64,000 bases of DNA from Pelecanus crispus (taxonomy: Eukaryota; Chordata; Aves; Pelecaniformes; Pelecanidae): the NCBI RefSeq assembly GCF_030463565.1, contig NC_134643.1, forward strand, positions 119,329,809 through 119,393,808. Reading direction: 5' to 3'. Made by a program: the position numbers and the translations under genes. Below the pieces are notes generated by a model, which had not been told where the DNA came from, made no database searches, and saw nothing but the letters and a program-made list of their open reading frames with translations. Below are positions 1 through 12,100 of the stretch, piece by piece; position 1 is the first letter of the stretch; the number at the start of each line of letters is the position of its first letter.

Positions 1-667
1 GCTAGTGAAACATGATGATATTATACAAACTATGTCTTTACAGACCAAAGGCTGTGATTCTTTCTTTCCCCCTTACGTTCCAACAGACTCCAGTATTCTA
101 CAGGGTGTGAGAATCTGCAGTGTCAATGAGAATATCATCACAGAATAGCTTTCCTTTTAGTTGCTAACATACTGCATTAGTTTGGAACTTAACAAGATGC
201 ACTCATTATGCATGTATCATCAAGTGATTGCCCGTGAGAGAGATGGGTGGAAAGATGGGACAGTCAATAAACGCTTTTTTGTTGAGTTTATTTACTGATG
301 AGGAAGTCATGGATCTTCTGTCTAGCTTCCTGTTGCAGCATTTTATGCAAAATGCTGCTTAAATTTATATGCAGCAACTTTCAGCCTTGCTAGGAAGGTA
401 ATATGTAGCTGAATCTAGGTGGCATAATACACATAACTTTCAAAGAATTTTCAGAAGTTCTTTGCAACCAGCCACTAAAAGCTGTAGCTGGCCCATAACA
501 AAAACATTCAGTAAATCTGGATGCCTCCAAGAAAAACAGGCTTTGGGCTCTGTGCTCATGTCCATTTATAGTCCTGGGTTTGCCCCTAGAACATTTGTTT
601 GAGGAACAGGTTTTGTCATCATTGTCATATTGTGAAATCTGTATTAGCTTTTGGCTTTATTTTTTAG

Positions 668-812
668 GTGAATTCTTGTCTTTAAAAAGCTATCCTGTTA
701 CTTGGTTTAAAAAATGCTTGATAGGACACGACCCATCATCTAGTTTTGTTGGTCTGTCACTTACCAAAAAATTCTTTTCTGTTCATAGCTCTGTTCTTAA
801 GACATTTTAGCC
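668..812 (+). other. GABPA: Possible GABPA 5' UTR part of exon 2
   Basis: Two acceptor candidates precede the start codon. One is a T-rich tract ending in AG at 666-667, which would give about 145 nt of 5' UTR. The other is ATTTTAG ending at 810, which would leave only two bases before the ATG. The sequence does not decide between them. The ATG must lie at or after the acceptor in the second coding-gene exon, because no promoter-like or CpG-rich sequence is seen upstream. Confidence 0.4.
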
Positions 813-889
813 ATGACTAAGAGAGAGGCAGAGGAGCTGATAGAAATAGAAATTGATGGAACTGAGAAACAGGAATGCACGGAAGAAAG
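813..889 (+). CDS. GABPA: GABPA coding exon 1 (start codon, residues 1-25)
   Basis: Begins [19 protein letters not shown], matching the conserved acidic N-terminus of GABPA. The donor is AAG|GTATGT and the exon ends in phase 2. An in-frame stop 15 nt upstream (TAA at 798-800) fixes this ATG as the first one usable in this exon. Confidence 0.97.
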
Positions 890-3114
890 GTATGTACTGT
901 CTTTGCTTTTTGGGGTTCTTAGGCTGCGATTCATTTATTTGTTTGTTTTCTGTAATTGGTTTCAGATTTGTGGCTGCACACGCTAGGTTTGGTTATTCAG
1001 ATTTATTATTGGGTATTGTGTAATGCTTCAGAGATGGCCATGGTTATGAAATAAGTAGAAGTGTTTTCTAGCTAGGCGAAAGAAGTAACTTTATACTGGC
1101 AGAAGTAACTGGCTCAGTATGATCTCCCTAATCCTACCATTGATCGTTTCCACAGTTTTTCAACTTTCTTGCTCAATACAAAGGTCTTAGTTTTGCTTGT
1201 GCTCTCTTCAGTTTTTCTGTTTCTTATTTAATTAAATTATGGTTTTCTTGAAGTGGAACTGTAGCTGCTGTAGGAAACCGGGATAGGGTTATCGTGTTCT
1301 TCAGTCTTAATTGCTTAAATCCCAAACTGTTTTGTTTATCTCTTGCTATGTTCTTAGTAGTTCTTTTCCCCTGCTTTCATGTCTGTAGGAGTATGTCTAC
1401 ATGTACGTGCTGCAAGCCTTTCAGCTTCACTGTATCCTTCTGTAATTGAGATGAACCTCTCAGTTTCTCCAGTCCATTGCTTTACTATTATACAGGGTCA
1501 TTTGTTTTTAACAGAGCAGAAATGATGTTCTGTATCTATTGACTATATTGTTGTTAGGGCCATTGAAACCATAGATAGCGATGTCTGATAGCCTTTGACT
1601 TAATTACCTCAAGCTGTTTTTTTCTTCCTAACGCTTCCCTCCTAATTTTTACAACTGTTTTTGAAAGCGCAGAGAGGCAGATAATGTGTTGCATAGAAAT
1701 AGCTGAGGCTGGTAGGTGACCTGCTCTTTAAGAACCTGTTTTGGAGAACTGATTCAAAGCAGCTTACTAGTTTCTTCTTATTCTCAGCTCCTTGTATATT
1801 TTTACTACTTACAAACTGACTTATGTCTGTATACTTTCTGATTTCCTGCTGTATAAATGTAGAGACACCAACTGTCTATGGTCGTTTTTAAGACGTGAGT
1901 CCCATAACACTGATGTTTCTGAATGCCTATGCCAATACTGTGTCATCATTTTAGTGCAGGACAGCCATGACGTGACTGATTCTAACTCTAGCTTTTTTTA
2001 AGCTGTTCTAACTTTTTAAGCTTTCCTATACCTACTGTATTAACATGTCGGTAATGGTTTGTTATATTTATTTGCTGTTTAAGCATCGTTGAGCAAACGT
2101 ACACCACAGCAGAATTTGTGAGTCAGGCTATTGACATCAATGAACCAATTGGAAATCTTAAGAAGTTGCTGGAACCCAGACTGCAGTGTTCCTTGGATGC
2201 ACATGAAATTTGCCTGCAAGATATCCAGGTAAATTGAAAAGCTATGAAAGATTTAACCTCTTAATGGAGAAGCATTTTACATACATCGTTCCTTTCTTCA
2301 ATTGTTTGTGGAATTCATGCTTCATTTGGTGTATATTAATTACAATTAAGGGTTTAATTTTACGTCAGGTTCATTATCATCAGACCATTTAATATGTACA
2401 CACTAACTCAGTGTGAATAAAATCAAAATACTTCTGGAGATCCTGGGGTGAGGATAAGAAAGCAAAAAATTACCACCTTGCAAGTGAAAGAAGAATGAGG
2501 GCAACGACAATACTGTCTTGTCTTGAGGTAGCCCACATCATTTGCTGCTGGCTGCCTGAACTTCCCTGAGTCCAATCTGGATTTGAATTTGAATAAAGCG
2601 AGAAGGTTTTTATACTATTCAGGTGCATAGATAGCAAAACATTACTTGAGAAATTCCACACATACACGCTATTTTTACAGGTATCACCACATGTTAGACA
2701 TAACTGTTTTGCGTTGTGTTTAGCTGCATGTTTTATTTGTAGTTATAATCAGACATCTGTGGCTCTCCAGAAACAACAGGGAGAATACTGCTTTAAAGAC
2801 AAGAGTTTTTATAAAGGTACTGAAAACTGAGAAAAGGAACTGTAGATACTTTTCACAAAGTGGAGGTACTTCCAGGTGTTGCATTGCTGTTTTTTAGGTT
2901 AAAAAATGTCCCTGTAAGGGAAGCTACCTTAAACAGAACAAAGTGTCGAGTTTCAAATTCCGATCGAATTCTTTCTATCATGTACTATGTCTACATAGTA
3001 CTAAAAATATTTGCACGCTTCTTCAGAAAATTTGCTGCAGACATTAGTGTTTCTAAAGTTAAAAGGAGAGTAAGTTTCTTATAACTGTGAGACTAATACA
3101 TATTTTTAATTTTT

Positions 3115-3145
<31 letters not shown>

Positions 3146-6100
3146 CTTTTATCAAGCTGGACCCAGATCGAAGCCTTTTTGATCAAGGAGTAAAAACAGA
3201 TGGAACAGTGCAACTCAGTGTGCAAGTAATATCTAGGCAAGGTAAGCAGTTGTATTTGTCTGTTGTACAGCCAAATTAATATTGTAGGAGTGCTTGTGAG
3301 CAAACCTAATCCCCTACTATTTCTAGCCGTAAAATTGAGAAAATCACTGAGTGATCACATAGCTTCAGAATGTCTCTTTCATTGTGTACTGTGGTTGTAA
3401 GTAGTAATAATTAAGACAAATGTCATGGACTGATGCTATTTGAAATGTTTTTTTACAGTAACTTCATATCAATTTCTAAGTTAAAAAAACAACTGAACAA
3501 ACCCCCCCCCCCCTCCCCCCAAAACAAACCTGGGTCAAATAGTGACGGTTACAGTATGAGGCTTTCATTAAGGGTGAGCGGTTGCTCATACCAGACCAAG
3601 TATCTAAGCAGGCAAAAGATTTTTGTCTAGGTGGGTGACAGTTTAACCTTTGTGAGGTGAGTGAGCTTGTGTGCTCAGTGATTATGAGAGTATATGTAGC
3701 TAATAGAAAACTGGTATGAAAGGCTGGGATCACTGTCTAGTGTCTGTCTAGCATTTTCTTTGGATGAGAAGTCAGAGTAAACCGTTGTGACAGAGGAGCA
3801 TTAAACAGGTGGGTAGAGATTTGTTGATGCATAATTTTTATTTGCTTGTAGTATCAGCTATGACAGGATTTCCCCTTGTGGAATCCTCAGGAATTAGTAG
3901 CTTCATTGTTTTGCTTTTTGTCTTCCTTTTCCCCCTCCATATGTCTTGAGTGGAAGGACTGCCACCACTCACTGAAGACAATGTTCATGTTGGGCTCTGG
4001 GAACAGCTACAGATGTTTGTTGCCATATTTTCAAACAAACAGTGACAACAAGTTCCTACTGGAGTAGGGTATCTGATTATCTGCTTTGAATTATGTCAGC
4101 AAAGCAGATTAGCAAAATTTGGGGAGCACAGTTTGTTTTCTTGTGGCTTCAGGGTAGATTAGACAGAATAAAGTCTTTCTGGTTTGTGTTAACAGTATTA
4201 AATAAGACTGACGATTTGCATTTAATGCTGAGTGTCAGGTGACTAGTGCTAGGTTGAATCCTCAGTTCCCTGTATGTAATGAGGATGGAACTACCTTTCT
4301 GGTTTTAAAAATAGAGTGGAAATACCCTTCAGGGAACTAGAACAACTGCTCTTAATTCATGCCCAGTAACTTGTAGCATGCAGTGCTCAGACTTCCATTT
4401 TCAGAACGATGCAGGTGATAAATATCTTTGCTGTTATCTTCTTTTTTCTTCTGTGTGGTTTTTTTTTTTCTTTTTTAATGGAGGTGCATGACCATATAGC
4501 ACAAGGAGCTTCTTTCTACTTTTCCCCCTCTTTCTCTCTCCCTCCTTAAAAGAAACACCTGAGTATTAAGTAATTTTGCATAACTTTGGAACAATCCTCA
4601 GTGTCGTTTTTCAGGCTATGATGCTTGACACTTAAGCAACTCATAAGAAATCTGTCGGTTGAAGGCGAGTAAAATATGGCAGGATGGAATATCAGAAAAC
4701 AAACAGCATGGATATAAATAATAAAAGGAAGATATTTGGATCACTAACAGGGAAATGGACCTGTCAGCTCTGACTGCAGTGTCCCTTTGAGCCAGAGGGA
4801 AAAAACAGCTTATTACACCATCCACATACTTTTCTTGTATGGATGAGGTATTGAAAGGTTCTTGATTTACTTATTTTTATTTTTTCCCAATTTGTATAAT
4901 ATATAGAATTTGGCTAGCAGTAATCAGCGATGCTAATCCTTGTGATGGATTGGACTCTCTTATTTCTGAAGAGAAAAGCTGTTATGTCAATTCAAGTGTT
5001 CTGTCAAATTTTGATTAGCCGTCTGTAAATTCAAAGGAAAAAGCACCAGATTAAATACAGTCCATTGTAGTTCTTTTATAACATTTCATACAAAGATATC
5101 TTAATATAAGTTACAGCAGATAAAATATCAGTCCTGTTTATTCCTTTTACTGGAAAGACTGTTCTGTCACTCCGCCTTGCCTTAATTCCTTTCTTCTGAC
5201 TTGAAGAATGGAGATGTATATGGTTCTCCTGCCATTGTGAGAACAGCAATTTTGAGTGCAGCCCTGTTCTGTACTGCTTTGAACTAAAGCTCTTGCAAGT
5301 CTGTAGGGATCTGAGTAACTGCGTTGCATTGTATGTCAAAGAATTTGAAAAAAGTTTTAATTTTGAAGACCTCCATAGCAAATTTTTTTTTTTTTTTTTA
5401 AATCCAGACACAAGTTTTGTCTGGTCAAGGCTGTCTCCTGCCTGACTATAGATAATATCAGATTAACATTTTGCCATCCTTAAGCTGTTAAGGTTGATTG
5501 GTGTTTTTTTCTTGAGATATGATAAAATGGATTCTGATCCTATCTGTAGTTGCTTACTTTTGCTGTTGTTGATTAGAAAAGAAAGGGGTAGTGAGGGAGG
5601 GAAGATAAACTTTTCAGGTTGTAAATTCCAGTGCTGGGTGTATGGCATAGGTTGAAATCTTTTTTGGGAAAACTTCAGAGGTGGAAGATCTGGCTGGCAA
5701 CCTGTCACGTGAAGGAATCTTTTCTTGCTTTTTCTACTTCCCTAATCAACAGAGTAGAGGCAAGCTTGAATGGACGTACTTGCCACACTTCTTTCAGATG
5801 AACTATGGGAGACAGAGATACTAGATTGAAAGGGCTAGAATGAGAGCAGCAATCTCTGACAGTCATTGGTTTGAGCGATAGGAGGAGAGAGGCCTGTATT
5901 ATGGAGGTGGGCAATGTAGTTTTGCTTTCTGTTTCTTGTTGTTTGCAAAGTATATGAAGAGGTAGTCCAGTTAACCTGCCATTCAAGTTGTTCACGTACT
6001 GCATACACAAGCTTAAATGAATCAAGGCTGTGTTTGTGAATGAAAGTGTCTGTAGCTGCTGTTTGTGTTGAGTTCACTTCTGTTATGCACACGCAAAGCA

Positions 6101-9100
6101 CACCTGCAAGAATAACATTTTCTCAAACAGATGCTGGTCCACCTACTTTTTAAACACTTGACTGACATAAGAGGTTAGTGTCTAGCTGCTTTGAGAATTT
6201 CTGAGCATGTGTATGTAGCTGTACTATAGACACTTGAACAGATTGTGGGACTAAGTGGTGGTTAAGCACAAAAGGTCCTTTGGATTTAGGTAGCTAAAGT
6301 CCAAGTCCTGTTTTAAGTGTGTAACTCCTCATTTGACTGTGTTTTCTAACCTGTTTTTTGCAATAACTAGGCTTTTATTATTTTTAGTATGTAAAGGAAC
6401 GATTCATAAATGTAATGAAACATACTGATTTAGATTAAAGATGTAGTGTGGCTAATGTCTCTGGCTGTGGTTATTACCAGACATTTCAAGGGGAAAAAAA
6501 AAAAAAAACCCAACAGGTTTCCTGTTGGTCAGTCTTAACCCTAGTACATTCTCTAGCTTCAATTAGCAGTGAAGGGGCTTGTACTGGCAACATCTGGACA
6601 TGTCTTGATAGCTAATGTCCTTGAATTCTTGTACTGCTTGTAGCAGTTTATACTTCTGCGGTGTGTGACACTGTCACATTGTGTTCCACAACTTATGTGC
6701 TGTCCAAGGAAGACTGGACATCTGTTTTCTTGTGTCGTGGTAAAGGGAGAGATGTGAGAAGAGATGCAGACAAAGCCAGTGAATTAATGTTGATCTAACG
6801 TTGCAGTAGGTTAGGTGGCAGACTGTTACTTCACAACATTTTTACTTATAAGCTGATTCCTCTACAGAGACTCATCACTTTGATCTCCATGTTTGCACTA
6901 TGGATAAAGCAGTAGATTCACAGTTCTTTTGGCATGTAGTTATTTGACAGACAGTGAATTATTTTGTTGAGCAAGAGTGAACTGTTCCTCTTCAGAAGCT
7001 TTTTTTCTTTCTTTTTTGAAGATCAAAAAAAGAATCTTAACCCTTAGTGTTTTCTCTTACCCAGTTCTATCTGACTTTAAAACAAGCCTGTGCTGTGCAT
7101 GTTAATCTTAGATGGCCTAGATAAAACACTTACTTTCCTAAGTAAGGTACTTGTTTGCTTTTTCTTCACGTTTGTTTCTTCATCTAATCAGCCACTTACT
7201 GGTTGTCTACATGTATTTTCACTTCCTTAATTTCATATTGCTGCATGTCGTACTTAATGGTCTTTGTAGTGTTCCCTTTCTAATATTTTTCTCAAGCTGA
7301 ATTCCTTTTAAAGTCTAGAGGAATACTTGTCTGAAAAAGACTTGGCTTGTTCTTATTTGTACTACAGGTAAGTACTCCATTTGTTTTCCCTTATAAACTG
7401 TGAGTGGACTGTGGTTTTAGCTTTTAAGACCGTCACCTACAGAACCTATCATCTCACATTGTGTCCCTCCTGTCTAATCTATAGTAAAGCTCAAAGTAAT
7501 ACCTTATGGCACAAGATACTGAAGTTATTCTGGCCATGTGATGTTCTGTGAATCCTACTTTCAACTGCCTAACCGTACTCAAGGTTTTCCAAGTAATAAT
7601 AAAATGGAATTTTACAGATTTTTTTCTAATGTGCAAATATGTTTGATAAAAATCTCTTAAAGAAGTGTGGTTGTTAGTTGTTATTATAATGGAAATTATG
7701 TGTCACAAAAATTGAAAGATTTTTTTTCTGTTTAGCATATTATAATGACAAGAAAAATCTTCTGTACAATGTCAGAAATTTGGTGAGGCACCAGTTGGAC
7801 AAAATACCTTCTCAGAAGATGACAGAGAAGGTGGTGATACAAAGCATTAGTAGCATTGGTGAATGTGTTCTTTATTGCTGCAGAATAGACACAGACATAT
7901 CTTCCACCTCTGTGGTCTAGTATCTTAAATGACACACATAAAACCAAAACATGAATAGCTGATGAAGCTTAAAACATGAAGAATTTTCTAGTTTTCTTTT
8001 AACTTGCTGTTGAACACACTGCCTCTTGCAGGGTACTGAAGGAAAATGTTAACTCCTGTGTGTAGACCCCAGAGATACCAGGGAAATACTGTAAAGGCTG
8101 AAAGAAATGCCTCTTGGTTGGGGAAAAGAGGTGGATGCTTGTTCTGTTTTTTTGGGGGTTGCTTTTTTTTTTTTCCCCTTTGGTTTGGTATATTTCTTAC
8201 AGACCAAAATACTTGTTCTTTATACCCACATGCTGAACATTCTGTTCAAGATATGTTAAATGGATCACCTAAATAGAACAGGAAGCTGTAATACTGGGGG
8301 AGGAAAGAGGGACAGCTTTATATTCACCTTACTAAAGTATATACTGTATAACAGAATATGTCATTCTAGTTTAGGACGCTTGCAGAAATTTGATGATGCT
8401 TTTATGTCATGCTTCTTTCCTAAGTATGCTAACACCTATTAATCAGAATGCTTTAAAGCAATGTTTTTGTCATGTTTGCATTGCTATCTTTAAGTTTTGT
8501 GTTTGTTCTTTCTGTACCTAGGGATAGAGCCCAAGCTGAACATCCTTGAAATTGTGAAGCCTGTTGAGACTGTGGAAGTAGTGATTGATCCAGATGCTCA
8601 TCATGCAGAGGCTGAAGCTCACCTTGTTGAGGAAGCTCAGGTGATAACCTTGGATGGAACAAAACATATTACAACAATTTCAGATGAAACCTCTGAACAA
8701 GTGACACGATGGGCTGCAGCGTTGGAAGGCTACCGAAAGGAGCAGGAGCGCCTTGGAATACCCTATGGTAATAATACATGACTCTGTGTGTGTATGCACG
8801 TGTGTGTTCAGGTAGAGGCTGGGTTCTTTTGTTCATTTGGGGGATTGGTGTTTTTTCATAAACGATAATTAATTTTGCTTATGTAATTAAAGTGCTCCAG
8901 TACCTCAGAGAAGGCTTCTTATGGTATGGGTAAGTACAATGCAAATATCTGCATAAGAGAAGGCTAAAGAGAAGGAGAGTCAATGCTTGTAATAGTTTTA
9001 TTAAAATCGTGCTTTTTGCCCCATAACCTTCTTGTCATTGCAGTTTTTAGAAAGCAGTTTTCTTCTTCCTCCCCTGCTGAAAAGTATGTGTGTTAGTGAT

Positions 9101-12100
9101 AAAGCTCTTTTTCATGTGCGTCTGAATTTGAGCTAGACTCAGTACTTGGTGGGAGTTGCCTCTAAAGATACTGAAACAAATTGTTCATAGGTTGTAGCAT
9201 GCCGAGTATCGTGTTAAATTAGATTTTGCATGGAAAGCCATACTTGACTTCAACATACTGGAAAAAGATGATTCAGAACTGAATATAAGTATTCTAGTAG
9301 GTCATCATCTCTTTTGAATTAATATTGTTACTTAGCAGGCTGCTAATTCAATTTTAGCTTAGAAAAAGCATCTCTGAATGTCTGCTTAGGATTGAACTGA
9401 AACTGTGGGTTTTAGACCTATATCACGTTCAGGAGATTATCCAGCTGAGCTGCTTGTGACTTGCAGAAATGTACTGTCAAGGCATATTCAGCACATGAAG
9501 CTGTAGTATCTAAGCAGACCTGCAAAACTGGAATGTATTTGGCAAGTGGGATATTTGGAAGTGTTTAAGAATTCCAGTGAAGTCACAGGTCTTTGCAGGA
9601 CATGTAGCTTGCCGATATTTTGAATGTATTTTTGATAACTAAAGCAATGTCTTTTTCCATGCCTTTTTGTTGTTCTCATTGGCAAGCACTTCCAAAATAG
9701 TTTTCATCATGCTATGCCTGTTGATAATCAGGGATTTGATGCAGAATATTTGAAAAAAAAGTGAGGCATTATCAGGAGCAGACTGGTATTTTTCAGCATG
9801 CTCTTCCATTAATATAAGAAGAAAACTACTTAAAACCATGTTGGTTTTATGTTGAATAATGTTGTTAATAAACTTAAATAATGTTGCTGCTTTAAGAAAA
9901 CTCTATAACCCACAGCTGTGACTTTAATGTCTTTTGTGTCATGGGAGTGCAGATTTTCCAGGAAAATCGTACTAGCTCATTATGGCAGAGATCTATGTAT
10001 TAAGAATAATAGTGTTCTCCTGATATCAGAAAAATGTGCTAAACAACATTTAAAACTCTATTATTTCTCGGAAGGTAATCTGAGTTGACATTGCAGGGAC
10101 TTGGATTGAAATAAGGCACCACTAAGTTCTACATTATGATACAGTCAGAAGTTTCTGAGAATAAAGAATGTTCTTAAGGTTCTTATGTAGTCCCCAAAAA
10201 AGCCCCCCTTTTTTTTTTCCAACATTTATAAATATAGAGGCCAGTTTCCTTCAAAGAGTTGTGAGTCTTGGTTCTGTTAACTTCTCTGAAATTATTAATC
10301 TGAAATTATTCCTTGAATCTTTTCAAAAGACAGGGTATGTTGATATTAAAAGTCTAGTCTAGTCAGTAAATAATCATCATCCAGAAAGGTAGTGGTTCAG
10401 TGTCTTCATCCTTACAGGTTTCTCTGTTTTGCTGCAAATGGAGAATTAGGTTTTTGCAGGTCTTTAAAATGTGGCTTTCCCTTTGTGTTATGTTTTGGGG
10501 TTTTATTAGAGATTACAAATTCTTAGCTGTTAAAGGTATTTCTGCTAATAGAATCCAGAAATTTGGTACCATTGCAAAGATCCTAGGAAGAAGGAAAATA
10601 TTAATTGGTATGAGAAATAAAACCAGAAAAGGGAGCAGCAGAAAGCTTGGAAACCATGGAACTGGTTAGAGAAAGCAGTGATTTTTGCTACTTTGAAGAT
10701 TATGTTCTGTCAATGAGAACGAATTAGCAGCTCTTTTTATGCAAATTCACTGCTGATAGCATTTTGAAGACCAAAAACTTTTTGGTGTGGCTTTTCCCAA
10801 AGGATTACATTACATGGTTTTAGGTAGCATCAGTGAAAAATGATACAATGTTACTGTCTTCTATTAAGCAAAATGGATTTGTGGCTCCTAGATAGTGTTT
10901 ATAGACTTAGAAAGCTTTGCTTTCTTTAATTCTTAAAATAAAAACTTGTCAAGGTGGCATCTGTTTGGGGTATCGTAATTTAAAAATACATAATTATTCT
11001 CTCCTGTTTTTTGCCCTTGAGACAGTGAAAGTAAATATTCCTGCTTTAGTTTCCATTTCCAGTTCTTACCCATTGATGTGTTTTAATATATTGCATACAG
11101 CGTTAAGAAAGTTTTGAAGATGATGCTTAGATTTACCCATCCTCTTTCTAGCTTGTTCACACTAACACTGCTTGAAACAACAGACGACTTATGTTAAAAT
11201 GTCGAGTCAACAAATCATGTATTGCACGTATCTCGAATTGATTATTTATTACCATTTCTGTATGTTCCTCTGCTGAGTGAGTTGTCTATACTTCTGTGTG
11301 TTTGGCACTGGCATTTAAATGACGTGCATGTTATGTTCTGTTGAAATGTTGGGAGTCCCAGAACTTGATGCTGTGGCTTGTTTGATTCAAATACAGGCAT
11401 GCATTGTATCAAATCGTGGTTTAATGGTTTATTTAATGTTGTCTTTCTAGATGTGGTGTGTTACACTTACTGTTTTATATATTTATCTCTTTATATATGG
11501 ATATATACATACATACACACAGGCATATATATCTATATATACACACAGAGTACGTGTTTATTAGCCCACCCCTGTGGTGGGGCTGACCCCAGCTCGCAGG
11601 TGAGCCTCCACCCAATCACTTGCTCACTTCCCCTTCAGAGGCATGGGGGGAAGAATCAAAAGGGCCAAAGCATGTTAAAAAAAAAAAGGAGGGGGTCAAG
11701 ATAAACACAACTTAATAAGCTGTCCTGGCTGTGTCCCCTCCCAGTTTCTTGTGCACCCCCCACCTACTTGCTGGGGTGGCCGAGTGAGAAACAGAGAAGG
11801 CCTTGTGTCAGAGTCCAATACTCTCTGACCAGGTTCTTTTAGATATTCCATGCATGGAGGGTGTAATGTTTAATACCGAATTTATTTGAAGATGGTTGAT
11901 GCTACATGGGATTTCTGATTTAGCAGATTGATCCAAATACTAAAAAACCCAGTACAAATGTAAGTTACACTTAGAAAAATACAGCAATTGCGATATGCTG
12001 TTCAATCACAATACCAGTGTGATTCCCATTACCCGTCTCTAATATGCTCACCCTCATGATGTCGGGTGTCCCCCGTTGCCAGGAAGGAATACATGGGTTG

